Of a DNA stretch of 64,000 bases, positions 29,729-44,700 are shown piece by piece. The notes beneath the pieces were generated by a model that was not told where the DNA came from, searched no databases, and saw only the letters and a program-made list of their open reading frames with translations. A program made the position numbers and the translations under genes. Origin of the DNA: Shinisaurus crocodilurus (Eukaryota; Chordata; Lepidosauria; Squamata; Shinisauridae). Within the stretch, counting starts at the first letter, position 1; the number at the start of each line of letters is the position of its first letter. Where the stretch lies: contig CM037877.1 of NCBI GenBank assembly GCA_021292165.1, positions 132,116,274 through 132,180,273 of the forward strand, read 5' to 3'.

Positions 29729-32707
29729 CTAGAATAATGATAAAAACATTACTTACACCAGCAAGATCAGTACTACACTAACTAGTTGCACAGTTTAAGC
29801 TGCTCAGCGCCATTGCTTTATATTGGTAGGAGAAGAATGCAGCCAAAACATTTTGCAGTCTGTCCACTTCTCTGTCCCTGAACAGCCAGCCACAGGAACA
29901 CAAGTCTCAGCCATCATGAGAGTCCTGTCTGATTAGCCTGGACCTGAGGCAGCTAAGTACAGGTCAAAGCAAATTTGCCTTGAAAGCTATTTGCTAGATA
30001 TAGTCTCCTTGTATGCCCCATTCAGGAATTTGCATAGGCTTGCTGAAACCAAGCCATGCAAAGATCCCCTCCCTCTTCTCCAAACTAGTTGGTCCATATA
30101 GCCACTGTAGTATTGCTCACAAATACCATGATTCCTTTTCTCAGGCATTTTTATGAGAAATACTTTAGGCCTGTACCACAAAATAGTAATAATAAAAATA
30201 AAACATTAAATTGCTGATAAAATATACAACACATTGAACAAGCAATATCTTGCTGTAGGAGGCATGGGAGATGCCACCCTTCCTGCACTATACAAACCAA
30301 TTATGGCTGGGGCTAAAGAGCTGCTTCCTTTGTATAGTCACCCACTCAAGAATAGAGCCATCTGGTACTCTCTCCTTCCCAGCTTAAGTATTAGAAAACA
30401 TTTTAACAGTTCTCTATAATATTAGTAATCAAAGCTGCAGTGGACAGAATTTCATGTTACGCCTCATCTAGATATCACTAGTTGACCAGTATGTAAAGCA
30501 CATTGTGCACAGCATTAGAGTTTTGTGTCTTAGCAGCTCTGTCCCACAGTTCCAAATCCTCACCTCTGTAATTTCAGCAGCTGCAAATTTAGAAGAAAAC
30601 TGCACCTCCTGGGCTTCACACACAGTGCTGGAAACTCTGTTTAGGTTGCCATGAATGACAGGATGGGGCCCCAGTTCTGGCAGAATCAAGAGAGCTGATG
30701 GTTTGATATCTGGGACCATGTCAGCGAACCAGTCCAGCTCTGTATCATGCAACTCTTTCCTCTTCACTTGGATCATGAATTCCTCTCCTAACCCACATTC
30801 CAACTTGGGAGACCTCTCTAGAAACGATGCTTTGTGCAGATAGTTGTCACTCTGCTGGTCCCTGTGGTCAACCCCATCACTGTTGCTGTTGGGCTCTGGA
30901 GAGGTTTTGAATGTGAGAGTTCTAAATTCTTTCTTGAGTTCAAACATATTTGGAGGCAGCTGCGGCTCTGTGATGTCATTTAACCCTACAGCACTGGGGC
31001 CGTTTCCTGAGGAGAGTTTAAAGTTAGGGTTATGAGCCACTTCTTCCCAAGATTTCTCATCCACATCATGACTGGCAAGACATGGGCTGTTGTTGACACA
31101 AAATTCATTCCTTTTGGTATCTACAGGTGCACTTTTCTCGCTTTCTGGCTCTTCACACTCACTCCAGTCTGGCCATTCCTCTGCTGTCTTCTCAGTTGCA
31201 TGTTGGCAGCTTCTACCATTCCTCAGTGTATTTAATCTACCAGGAACATTATATAAGTGCAAAGAGTCTTGTTCCCCTGTGGAAGATACAGAACATATGC
31301 CTGCTTTGACCATGTCTTACGCCTGAAAATTATATCCTGAATATGAAAAATTAACATACACACACACCATTCCACTTCCACTTAGAAACCTAAGCTAAGA
31401 ATTATTGCCCACTGGATCAGAACGTTCATCTCGCTTGACATACGCCCTGCTGCTCTGAGCCTCAGCTAACCAGTTCAAAAGACTTGTTCAATGACTTGAG
31501 GCATAGTCCTCAGTTCCAAGTGTAAAGTGGCCAAGTTAAGAGCTACAGGTGCTGGATTTCGACTTCAGGGGTTTTTTAGTATTAAGGGTTGTTGCAAGAA
31601 AAAAGATCAAGGTTACCTTTTCTTAAGGCAATGTGAGAATCTTGCCTTGGCACATGATTCGTGTTGCTGAAGGACAGATTTCCAGAGTTGGGGCACTTCA
31701 GGAACATACTTGAGTTATTCTGCAGGGGCTGATAGATCAGCTTTCTCTGGCAGCTCATTACATGATTAGGAGAATCTACAAGGATACAGGAGCAACAAAA
31801 ATTTGACAGACTAATGCTATTCACAACAGCATCATGGATAAACAAAATATTTTTGAAAACCTGTTTTATTAATTTACAAGTTATGTAATTTTAATCAATT
31901 AAAACATGATAAATTAACTAAATTAACTACATTTCTTTGAGTGGTAGCCTTGATCATTAGTACAGTGGGTAACAGCCATGAAGATTGCAAGTGGTACTTA
32001 CAACCCCGAATGCAAGATTTCTTATTCCTCTGTCACATTTTAATGAGGCCAGCCTACATGAATAGATGTGGTATCTGTACTGCTCAGTGGAATTCATTAT
32101 TTTTAGTACACAGAGCCTACTTGGATCCTTCTAACTTAATTTCCCATGTACAGAACGGCTTGGGTGAGAGGCAGGGATTTCTCTCGCATGCGAGGCTATG
32201 AGGAAAGGAAAGCAGGAACCTGCTGCTTAATTCTTTCCAACCTCACTGCAAATGAGGTACGTTTTATGGCTCATGTCAGGGTAGTGGTGGTGGTGGTTGT
32301 GATAGTTCCAGCATTTCTCTCATTTGTGCTGAAGCTTGAAGACACCCCTGCTGTTTGTTCTTCAGACCACAATTATGGACATCCTTGCATTTGGGCTTGA
32401 TGGATTCACAAGATGTGCAGACTTCTACAGGGTCAGGCATTGTGCACCCATATACTTGTGAAAACCCATAGTGACAACAGCAGCATGCATTTGAGAAGCT
32501 AGATGCTGCTGGTGAATCAAACATCATGTAAATAATCAGGTATAACCAAATTTCCATCTCTCAATTTCATAATATTAGGAACAGGACAAAAGAGGGAAGG
32601 AAGGCTGGGCAGGCTATTCCTCTACCCAGGATCTTCAGTTCACAATTTGGTTTCCCCAGGAGAAGTTTACCCATATTTCCATTCTTTAAGTAGAAGATCC
32701 CTTTAAA

Positions 32708-32743
<36 letters not shown>

Positions 32744-35700
32744 AACCCAGGAACATTTTTGGCATCAGAGAATGATCAGTTGCAATGCCAATTCTGTGCT
32801 GACTCAGCACGTGCATGGACAATAAGCATTGTGTTTTATTACAATGAAAAGGAATAGGCAAGCAGGCTCCCAGAGAGCGAGTATTCAGAGTGAGTGAACA
32901 GGGAGAGCAAACAGGAGCTTGGCAGCAGAGCTTGGTAGGGGAGGTCCCTAACAATTTTTTTGTTTTGTTCTTGTAACACACACTTAAAGACCAGGGGGAC
33001 TCTGTTGTTAACCTTCAGGGAAGGCAGGACAAGGCACAGGCTACAAGGGAAGAGTACAGGTAGGTAGCACAGGATTGCAGGAATAGTGTCAGGAAGGCTA
33101 AAGCTGAGAATGAGCTGAGGCTAGCGAGGGATGCTAAAAGCAACAAAAAAGCTTTCTTCAGATACGTGCATAGTAAAAGAGGAAACGGTGGTTCTACTAC
33201 GCATTGTGGACGGCAAAATGATAGCACTGGTTAGGCCTCATCTTGAGTACTGCGTACAGTTCTGGGCACCACACTTTAAGAAGGATGTAGACAAACTGGA
33301 AAGGGTTCAGAGGAGGGCAACAAAGATGATCAAGGGACTGGAAACAAAGCCCTATGAGGAGAGACTGAAAGAACTGGGCATGTTTAGCCTTCAGAAGATT
33401 GAGGGGAGATATGATAGCACTCTTCAAGTACTTGAAAGGTTGTCACACAGAGGGCCAGGATCTCGTCTCGATCTTCCCAGATTGCAGGACATGGAATAAT
33501 GGGCTCAAGTTTCAGGAAGCCAGATTCCGCCTGGACACCAGGAAAGATTTCCTGACTGTTAGAGGAATATGACCAACCACCAAAGAGGTCATGGGCTCTC
33601 CCACTCTGGAGGCATTCAAGGTGCAGCTGGATAGCCATCTGTCAGGGATGCTTTGACTTGGATTCCCGCATTAGGCAGGGGGTTGGATTCAATGGCCTTA
33701 TAGCCCCCTTCCAACTCTACTATTCTATGATTCTATGAACTTGCTGCATAAAGTGTAATGATCTCTTTCTACTAGCCACACAATGCACTCCCAAATCACA
33801 TTCCATAAGTAAATATTTCCTTTGTTTAGAGCTGATAATGTAAACAACCTCCCACCCAAAGAAGACAATCACTGAATTTAAATGGTTCAGCACCTATTCC
33901 TAGCAGAGTCCCAACAGCATAACTGTCATCCCTGGTGCTCTCCTCTTTAGATTATAATTGCCACAGCACACAGAAAGTACACTTTGATAACAAATACGTT
34001 GCCCCAATTACTATCACTGCTGCAGCTTGACCAGTTCATTTTGTCTGTAGAATACAAAAACTGCCATATTTACTTACCTTCTGGGGAAAGGTCCATAGTT
34101 TTAGTGAAACTTGGTGCTGAACATTTGAAGATCTTTGTTCTGTCACCTCCCACAACAACATCAGGTCCCAGCAGAGAGACTAGCACTCCTAAGCTTTGCA
34201 GGGTTACAGCCACCAGGGAGTCACTGGTATCTCGCAACCCCAGTAAAACCTAGAATAAGGATAGGCTGTCAAGCACATCTTGCTTCCTACATTCAGGTGA
34301 GAAACTACACTTGCTGCAGGTTCCCACAGTTCCTTTCTTGACAGTCCCACCATTTGAGGAAAGCACTTCTACCATAGCTCACTCTCTTAGCCAACTTTCC
34401 CCCAAATCCAGTGTATTTTAAGCAAAACCCACCATCCTTCAACATCCTGACTTAGCAAAACAAATATAGTAATTTGGACACCAGGCACCATCTGTTCAGG
34501 GTGGATTCAGACCATGAACACTGAGACACAAAAAAGTGGGGAAGATTTTGAGAGAGTCAACCTGAAATGCCAGTAAGCATTTGCTGCCCAAACAGCAGTT
34601 TGATCGTATAGCACGGGCTGTAGGAGAAGAGTGTGTACACCCACAAACTGGCAGATGAGGAAAGGGGAAAGCGGGTCAGGATGAGAATGAAGGATAGAAC
34701 TTGGCAGAAATACCTTTCTGCCGAGAACTGGGAAATAAGGTTGAATGGTGTCAGAATTGGACAGCCTTTGTCATATGCAATCCCACAGCAGAAGTCAATG
34801 CTTCCTTGATATGCTACTCCCAGGTTCTTGTCTGCCATATTTACCTGTGGCAATATGATGTTCTTCAACTCTTTCTGAGTGAACAGTTCTGCATAGGCAT
34901 CTAGGTGAGACAGCAACACCATCCGAACATGCTCCTCATGCACTTCAAACAGCTTCAGCAGCACAGGGCTGACGTGTGTTTGGAACACAGCTGGAGACAG
35001 CAGGCCATTGATTTGGCTTTCACCCACTTTATCTGGGATGAAACAGTTGAAGAGTTAACAGGATGCCAATTGAAACTAGCAATTCAAAATCCTTGTCACA
35101 GGTATATAAATGTCTGACCTATCACAAAGACTTCAACAGGCCTGTGGCTTACGCTGGCTCAGCTTGTCTGGGCGTGGAAAGCTAAGCAGGGTCAAGCCTG
35201 GTTGTTACTTGGATGGGAGACCCCTCCTCTAGTTTCCTGCATTGAGCAGGGGGTTGGACTCGATAGCCTTGTAGGCTCCTTCCAACTCTATTTATGAAAT
35301 CTATGTTTTTTAGCTATGTGGCTCTACTGGTGCTAGAAGCAAAAGCTTAAAGCTACTCAAGTCCTCTACAGCAGGAATCACCAATGCGGCACCCACAGGC
35401 TGCATCTCCAGTGGCACCCGCAGAGGGGTCCCCAATGTGGTGCCTGCAGGCAGTTGAATTTTTAAAAATGGTTTTAACCCCCCCCCCCTTTTAATACACA
35501 TACATAGATTTGTATGAAATGCATACAATCTTCTAGCAATTACACATCGCTCCAACAAAAGTGGACCAAATATCCAAATAAGTATCCTGTTCAAATATTT
35601 TCAGCAATAATTTAAAAGAGCATGTACATTAGTGAATATTAAAGGCTGTTCCAGTACAAAATTTATCTGTAATCACCCCCCCCCCCCAAATGAGGCAACT

Positions 35701-38700
35701 ACTGGACATTGCCAAAACATACGTTTAAAAGAAGCATTAGCTGTATTGCACTGCCAGCAATTAGCTGAATTAGACAATCCCTTATTAAAGATATGCTGCA
35801 GTGTCTAATAGACACGAAACAAAAGTTTTTGCTGAATAAGACACAGCCTAAGATCCATAGTCGTGACAGGGTAGATGCCAAAGTGGCGAGCAGGCATTTT
35901 GTGTGTTGCCCACAGAAGTTTCTCAGATTCCCAAATGTGCCCATGGTCCAAACAGGCGAGAGCCCCCTGCTATACAGTGACCCATTGGGCCGGTTCACAC
36001 GACACGGGAACCGCGGGGAAGCGCTGCTCCCCCGCGGTTCCCGTGTCGTGTGCACGCCGACCGGAGGTGCCCCCGCGGGCGGGACCCATGGAAAGTGACC
36101 ACGGTCGGTAGCGGGGTAAGCCCCTACCACGCGTGATCACCGTGCCGTCGGAACAGTGGGCGGCCGTCCCGCGGGGTCCCCACAGAGACGGCAGCCCAGA
36201 GCGGCCGGAGCCAGCCGCCGCTCCAGCCTGTAGGGGCAAACGGCCCCTCTGGGCATCCCGGGCCTCACCCCCTACCGCCGGGAGGCCCGCACTGCGGTGC
36301 GGGGACTACGGGGTCTGCCCACGCGCGCGGGGCACCGGTCGTGTGCGGTGCCCCGCTGGACCCCGCGGACGGCCTCGCGGTTCCTCCCCTGCCGGCAGCC
36401 TGGGTCAGTGTGAACCGGCCCATTGTCTTTTCTAGGTGCCTGCAGGCCGGGGGGCAGGCAATATGTGAAAGGCAGGGGACAGAGGTACTTGCTGATTGAA
36501 GCCAAGTGGAAGGAGGAAAGAAGCAGGGCCACCTCTCTTCTGTCAGTAAGGGGCGAAACCCACTGGAACATTTAGACCAGAGGACAACCTTAATCTCTAC
36601 AAGAGAGTTACGGCATCAAGTGAGACAGAGAAGCTGCAACTGACATAACCCCTTACAGTTTCTGGGCAGATATATCGTATGGGTAACAATTCTACAAATG
36701 AAGCCATCACCTGTACCACTGAATTCTACATCAAGAGTCAGCCTTAATCCCAAGCACCTGTACGCTCACACTGCGTATTTGTGCTTATTCTGAAGAGAAA
36801 ACATTCAAAGTTTACCTTTCCTTGGACCCAGGAGATGAGGAAGGAAACTCTTGACAGCTACTGGCTCAGCAAACACAAGCTGATTGAGCAATAGAGGTAC
36901 CAACCGCAAAGCTATCAACTTCTCTGACAAGCCAGCCACTCTGTCCAGCAGGAATCTGTGTTGGAGAGAAATTTCTCAACTTTCCCTGTCACTGCCTTGC
37001 ACAGTGACATCTTCTATTTACCTCCTCCCCACCCTCACCCCACCTTTCTAGCATGTCATTTTGCAGTTCAAAATCTCTGGGTGCAGGAACTAGCTCCCGC
37101 TATGTGTCCGGAGTGCATGTCAGAAGTAGCAATGGCCACAATCACACAGGGGTCCAGTACTACAGCATACAAAGAGATCTGTCGATTCTCCTTTATCAGT
37201 GGACATTATCCTAGAGTTGGTTATGACAGTTCACCCTCTAGGAGTGAGGGGTTTATTGCTGGTATTGCCAGTCTGCTGCCACCACTTGAGGAACTTCCTT
37301 CTGCTACCCTCAAGTATACAAAGGTAACTTGATACTTGTTATGAAAGCTATTAACCTTGTGAATAAAAATGTGACAATTTAATTGAAGCCATACTGAATA
37401 GGCAATGATGTGTTTCATATTTAAAAATAGCAGTAGTTACTTTATAAAATTATGCACAAAGTCAATCAAAACAAGTAGGTGAGTAAAATAAAGCAGACAA
37501 AATGTCTCTTTATGTATAATTTTTATGTTACTTTCTCACCTAAATTACAAGACACAGACATTACAGTTTTGTCTAACTGTGTATGAATAAAAATTAATTG
37601 AGGGAGTACTCCTTTCCTTGATCTCCTAGAACTTCTCTCTTTCATCTCAACCATAGCTTCCAACCGCCCTGAATCTTCTAACCTGTAATGCAGGGGTGGG
37701 CAATACACACAACTAAAGTCCCATTGATTTCAATGGGTCTTCTCTAAATTTGACTAAACTTGGATCCAACCTGTTGACTACAACTGCCTTTTTAAAAGTT
37801 ACTATTTTCTTTAAAAAGTCCCATTTGAAATGGCCCACATTTTTTTACTTACTTGAAAAATTCAGTTTTCTCCTCCTCTGTTTTCAGCGTTAAACTGTTC
37901 AGAAAACTCACAACTTCAAGGAAATCATTTCTGAAATTGTTTTTAAAAAGTCATTACTGAATAAGAACTTACAACTAGAAGTAACAGGAACTCAATATCC
38001 AAACAACAACCCTCAAGCAGACTACAAATTGTTGAAACTACAAATGCTGGAATGTGGCATTTATACCTATGGCATGTTGGTTCAGAAACACACAGTTAAG
38101 AGATCATTCCATTCCAAACTTCTCAAGGGGTCATGACCTTGAAGTCTGTTCTGGAAATGCGGCTGATGCAGAAGAGGTTGGCTCTCCTCTTAACTTGAGC
38201 TCCAGGTTGTACACTGGAATGTCTCCCAGAAACAATTCAAGTTGTTCGTTTTAACCTGCATTCCTAAATAGGTTGGGTCCATTAGGAGGTCCCTGTCTCT
38301 ACTGTTAATTCTACAGTCGGACATGATCAGACTTCTGACAGTGGCCTCTGCGCACCAAACATAAATGGCAAGGGCACACATGCAACCATATGTGCCATAT
38401 CTGGAACTTCTTTCACCTAGAAGTTGCCACAGCCCAAGGCTAAGCATCATCATTCGAGATGAGATGTAGAATGTAAGCCTCCTTTTCTTGGAAAGGAAGT
38501 TTGCAGACAGGTATAACTTTGGGTGATTTTTTCTTGTGTATCGATCATTTGATCTTTAGAAGAGAATTCTATGATTTGTTCAGAGCATGCAGGACAAGAA
38601 CAAATAAACTGCAGCACTGAATGATGAAACAGAACCGAGTGATGCAATGATTCCATGTTTGGCCAGTTACAGTCAGAACACTGAGATTTTTCTTCACCAC

Positions 38701-41700
38701 AGCATATTGGAATTAAGACTGGAAAGAAAATTTTGTATATCAGAGGACAGCATTGTTTAGGCAATTCTGACTGCTGGGTGTGGAGAATGTCAGTAGATAT
38801 AAACCTGGAACACCACAATGCCTCAAAGCATTGTTTCCTATCCCATATAGCAGAAAACCCAATATGAAGCAGTTGCCACCAATTGATGACCTAGTACTTA
38901 ATCAAAGGGCTACAGAAGTTAATTTAACCTTTGAGGAATACCCTTGTTACGGATCCCCAACTGTAAGGCTCCTTTCATCCATACTGCAAACCTGATCATG
39001 ACCTCTGCATTTCACACTCGGGTATGCTTTTAGAAATTTTAAGAAAACAACCAGTCAACTCGTATTCTAACAGCATGCTCACCTGAAGAATTCATGCGAT
39101 AAGAGAATGAACAGTGGGGAACGGCATGTTAAATCTGGATTTAGCAAAGCAGAGCGCAGGGTATGCTGAAAGCTGGAGAGAACATCCTCTGAAACTGAAA
39201 CACACAGTTGAGCAATCGAGTCTTATGTTAGGAACTGAGAGCAAAATGTTCTGGCAGCTCAAGAGAGTATAGTGGGTGGTAAGGTTCATTGTTCCGCACA
39301 ATAAGCTTAATCATAACACTTTCAGAAATAGGAAAGATTTTTCCTACGGTGGCTAAAGAATCTGGAAAACAAGACAAGGCCAGAACATGATACAAGTGCT
39401 GAGATGGAAGCTAAGTACTAGAACCTTCCAAAGGAACAGGATTTGAGTAAACACTTAAGAATTCAGATTTTCTCCTACTTTGGGACTTAGTCCTACCTGA
39501 TAATTCTGGGAAGGTACTCTTATGGAAGAAAGCTGCTATCCTATACACACTTACCTGGGAGTAAGCCCCACTGAACTCAGTAGGGATTACTTCTGCGTAG
39601 ACATGTATAGGATTGCACTGTAATTCATAATGCAGCCCCATTTACTTTGGTGGAGCTTCTGCAGATATACAACAGCAGTGCTTCGTAGATTACTTGTGGC
39701 CCATTCCAAAAAAGCAGAGAAATATTTGGGACAGATTATTGAATGGTCCACTGTGATGTTATGTATTTGGGGGTAAACTTAAAGTGTATATATGGTAAGT
39801 ATGATAATGTGTTCTGGTACTGAGTATGGTTATAAGTATGTATTCCTGCTGTATCTATGTGTGTTATATGTTAGGTAAGTCATGGGCAGGAAGAAGGGTG
39901 TATTTGCATATGTGACATGACTGGCTGAGAGAGTGAGAAGGGGGTGGAGCTTGTGTTATATAAACTCTGGGCGCTGTTGTTTAGACAGGAGTGTGTGGGG
40001 AAGAGGGAAGTGTGTGAGAAGTGCTGTAGTGCTGTTTGGGAGTGTGTGAAGTTGACTGGAGAGAATTGAGCAATTATATTAGGACTGTTAGGAGATTAAG
40101 CAGTGTTCTCCAACCTTGGATCCCCAGATGTTTTTGGCCTACAACTTTGGCCAAAAACATTTGGGGACCCAAGGTTGGAGAACATTGAGATAATGAGTGC
40201 AGGAATTGATATTTTGGGAAGTTGGTGAGGGAGGAGTGATAACAGTGGTTCATGCCTTGGTCTCCTCTCGCCTAGACTACTGTAATGCGCTCTACGTAGG
40301 GTTACCCTTGAAGACGGTTCGGAAGCTTCAGCTGGTACAGAACGCAGCAGCTCGCCTGATTAAGGGCAGCCGCTGGCGTGATCACATCACGCCAGTGCTT
40401 AATGAGTTGCGCTGGCTACCAGTTGCTTGCCGAGCCGAATTCAAGGTGTTGGTTTTGACCTTTAAAACCCTACACGGCTCCGGCCCAGCTTATCTCAAGG
40501 AGCGCCTCCAGCCACATCAAGTAGGCCGCTCAACAAGGTCTGCCACGGACGGCCTTCTCCTTATCCCAGCAGCCAGAGCAGCCAGAGCAGCCAGGCTTGT
40601 GGGGATTAGGAAGAGGGCCTTCTCTGTGGCGGCCCCCACATTATGGAACTCCCTCCCTAGTGATCTTCGCCATGCCCCCTCCGTGATGAGCTTCCGCCGT
40701 GCATTAAAAACATGGCTGTTCAGGCGGGAATATGGGGTGGGTTAGGATTTTAAAAGAATTTTTTATACTGTTTTAATTATTATATTTTATTGTATTGTTT
40801 TATTGTATTATTTTAATTGTACATCGCCCAGGGTGGCCGGGTGACCGGCCAGATGGGCGATTAATAAATATAAGAAATAAATAAATAAAAAATAACAGAA
40901 TAAGATAGTAAATTACTTAATATTGACTGGAACTTACATATGAAACTTATTTCCAGAAACTGTTGTATTTTAAAATAAACTTTACTTTGTTATTTGAAGC
41001 AGCCTGTGTGGGAAGCTGTGCTTTATAGTTGGTCAAAGAGGTATAAGGTTGGGATAATAGACATCCCAAAGTCAGCGTGAGATGTGTAAGGGTTAGAGGA
41101 AGAGAAACCTGCAACCTTATGTAAGTTCACCCAAAGGTCCCCAAAAGGAGGGCAAGCTTGAGGCCCTATGATGAATGGGGTGTGACATCCACCAATATAA
41201 AATAAAAAGAATATTACAAAATTGGACAATTCTTGCACTTAAGATAGCTGTTACTCAGATTCACCACAGCAGAATCTCTAATGGAGGAATTTAGTAAATC
41301 AAAGACCCTCAATTCATTACTGGCTTTAAGAAGCAGCATTTTGTCCCCAATGCTTTTGCTCAACCTATCATTTTGTAAAGAAACAAAAGTCAACACTGCT
41401 TAAGAGGTTGTTTCTCACACTGGCTCAGCTTGTCTTGAGTGTGGGAAGCTAAGCAGGGTCAGGCCTGGTTATTACTTGGGAGACCCCTCCTCTAGTTTCC
41501 TGCATTGAGCAGGGGGTTGGACTCGATGGCCTTGTTGTAGGCCCCTTCTAACTCTATGATCCCATGATCCCACATGGAATACGTATGGAATTAAAACAAT
41601 CCTTCAGTATCACCAAGTTCTGAAACATTAAGGGGAAAATAATGGACAATTCAGTTCATCTGGAGTGTACATTCTACTATGATTCTCTACCAAAAGCAGT

Positions 41701-44700
41701 TCCTAGAACATAACAGTAGCAATGCTGGATCAGACTAAAGGACTATTTAGTTCAGCATTCGGTTCCTACAATGGCCAACCAGATGCCTATGGGAAGCCGA
41801 CAAGCAGGACACAGCGCAATAGTGCCCTCTCGCTCGTGTTCCCCAGCAACTGGTATACTGAGGCATACTGCCTCTGAATCTGAAAGCAATATGTAGCTAT
41901 CATGTAGCTAGCATTGATAGCCTTATCCTCCATGAATATGTCTAATCCCCTTTTAAAGCCACCCAGGTTTGGCAGCCCACACTACATCTTGTGGTATCAA
42001 CCTCCACGATTTAACTATGAGCTGTGTTCTTCCTTTTGTCTGTCCTGAATCTCCTACCATTCAACCACAAAGGAAACTTGGCATTAGTTCTTTGAAACTA
42101 TGCCATTTCATTTCCATATGATAAAATGGTTTATGATAAAATTCTTACCCTCTTCATTTAAAAAAGTCAGCAGATTTTCAACCATTACACCAAATGAGTA
42201 GGCATCCCGTGAATGTCCTTGGCCATCAGGAAGAATGTGGAAATCTGCAGACTAGAGTAATAGAAAGATAATGCAGCAGAGACTGTCTTAGTCATCTTCA
42301 GAAACACTCCCCTCCTCTTAATACATTGATAGTGGACATTTATACCCCGCCTATCCATTAAAACATTCAAGGTGTCTTACAAAAGTTAAAAAACAATGAA
42401 AAAAACAATAATACAAAACAATAGGTAAAACACAGTAGCAAAGAACCTAAAATCGTATCTAAGAGAGCAGCTTAAACATCAGAATCATAAACACAATTTT
42501 TCATATATAGCGGCTTCACACTAAAAAAATATAAAATAAATCCAGGAGGTTCAGAGAGAAGGAAAATTTAAACAACTTCCTATCCTTTTAAAAAAGAAAG
42601 ATCTTACCCTTGTGCAGAAGGCCATCAGAGTAAGCCCTCCCTAAGAAGGAAGTTCCAAAGCCACAGAGAAGTCCCTCTCCCTGTCCCAAAACAAACTTCT
42701 GATGTTGGTGGGACATAGAAGAAGAGCACCTCTGCTGATGATCTTAATAAGTGGGCTGGCTTATACGGAGAAGGTGGTCCTTCAGGTATCCCAGTCCCAA
42801 AACGTAAAGGGCTTTAAAGGTCATATCCAGCACTTTGAATTGGGTCTGGAAACAAACTGGAAGCCAATGCAGTTGTTTCAACAAGGGAACTACACACTCC
42901 CAATACCTTGTGCCAGTCAACAACCCAGCCATCGCATTTTTGACCAACTGCAGTGTCCTTCAACTGTAGACAATCTTCAAAGACCTAGGGCACCAGATGT
43001 TATGTAAATAAGGCATGTGTCAGTAAAGCCCAACTGGAATGGTATCTGAATCACATTACAAATGAATAAGTATAGGAGCAAGTCATGCCAGACCAGTCTT
43101 ATCTCCTTTTTTTTATAGAGTCACTAGTTTGGTAGATCATGGGAATGCTGTAGACATAGTATATCTTAATTTCAGCAAAGCATTTGACAAGGTTTCCCAT
43201 GATATCCTTCTTGACAAGATTGTAAAATGTGGGTTGAACAGTACTACAGTTAGGCAGCTCCACAGCTAGTGTAGCAACTGTACTCAAGGAGTGCTAATTA
43301 ATGGTTTGCAATCCTCCTGGAGGAAGGTCTCTAGTGGAGTGCTGCAGGGATCTGTCCTAGGCCCTGTGCTCTTCAACACTTTTATAAATGACTTGGATGA
43401 CGGTGTAGAGGGATCGCTTATCAAATTTGCAGATGACACAAAGCTAGGCGGGACAGCTAACACCATGGAAGACAGGATCAAAATTCAAAAGGATCTAGAC
43501 AGGCCGGAAAACTGATCCGAATCTAACAAGATGAAATTCAACAGAAATAAATATAAAGTCTTGCACTGAGGTAACAAAAAATCAAAGACACAAGTATAAG
43601 ATGGGGGAGACCTGGCTTGGCAGGAGTACATGTGAAAAAGACCTAGGCGTCAGGGCACAATCCTATCCATGTTTAGACAGAAAAAGTCCTACAATTCCCA
43701 ATATGCCATAGCCAGCTATGTAGGGTGTTGTAGGACTTTTTTCTGTCTTAGTGGGTCACAAACTGAGCATGAGCCAGCAGTGCGATGTGGCAGCTAAGGA
43801 AGCTAATGCAACCTTGGGCTGCATTAACAGATGCATAGTGTCTAGATCATGGGAAGAAATAGTTCCGCTCTATTCTGCATTAGCCAGGCTGCATTTGGAG
43901 TACTGTGTCCAATTCTGGGTGCCCCATTTTAAGAAGGATATTGACAAGTTGGAACGTGTCCAGAGAAGGGCAACCAGGATGGTAAAGGGTGCGGAAACCA
44001 AGTCCTATGAGGAATGGTTGAAAGAGCTGGATGCGTTTAGCCTGGAGAAGAGAAAATTAAGGGGAGACGTGTTATGATGAGATATAGTTATGATCATTTG
44101 GTTTTGACTATAGCTCAAAAGGAAGTCCACAGCAAGGCCCCAATAACGAACAAGTGAAGATTCAGGAGAAAAGACCCACCTTCAACTATCAGGCAGCGCA
44201 GGTGATGACTGAAGGTTTGAATGGTGAGTGACTGAGGCTTAAAGGCATGCATGGGCAACAGATGGAGGCTTGCAGTGGACATAATATATCTTGACTTCGG
44301 CAAAGCTTTTGACAAAGTGCCTCATGATATCCTGATTAGCAAGCTAGCTAGAAGTGGGCTAGATGGAACAACTATCAGGTGGATCCACAATTGGCTACAG
44401 AATCGGACTCAAAGAGTGCTTATCAATGGTACCTTCTCAAACTGGGGAGAAGTAACGAGTGGGGTACCGCAGGGCTCGGTCCTGGGCCCAGTGCTCTTCA
44501 ACATATTTATTAATGACTTGGATGAGGAGGTGCAGGGAATGCTTATCAAATTTGCAGATGACACAAAGTTGAGTGGAACAGCTAATACTCTGGAAGACAG
44601 AAACAAAATTCAAAGTGATCTCGATAGGCTGGAGCGCTGGGCTGAAAACAACAGAATGAAATTTAATAGGGATAAATGCCAAGTGCTGCACCTAGGAAAA

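Larger units (their letters stand above)
39751..41065 (+). mobile_element. Solo LTR interrupted by a MITE and an L2
   Basis: It begins TGTGATGTTATGTATTTGGG and has a TATA-like GTTATATAAACTC (39955-39967). AATAAACTTTACTTTGTT at 40975 fits a polyadenylation site. A hAT-like MITE (40101-40187) and an L2 (40246-40891) are inserted. The right border is approximate. No viral genes are seen. Confidence 0.5.

Noticed and set aside
35375..35460. A separate transposon near CACCAATGCGGCACCC
   Set aside because: Only one end with weak hAT-like similarity is visible; no inverted partner or target duplication was found.
38450..38818. A 122-codon - strand frame with several cysteines
   Set aside because: No conserved pattern and no fit with SCYL3 splicing: the exons on both sides join in phase without it.
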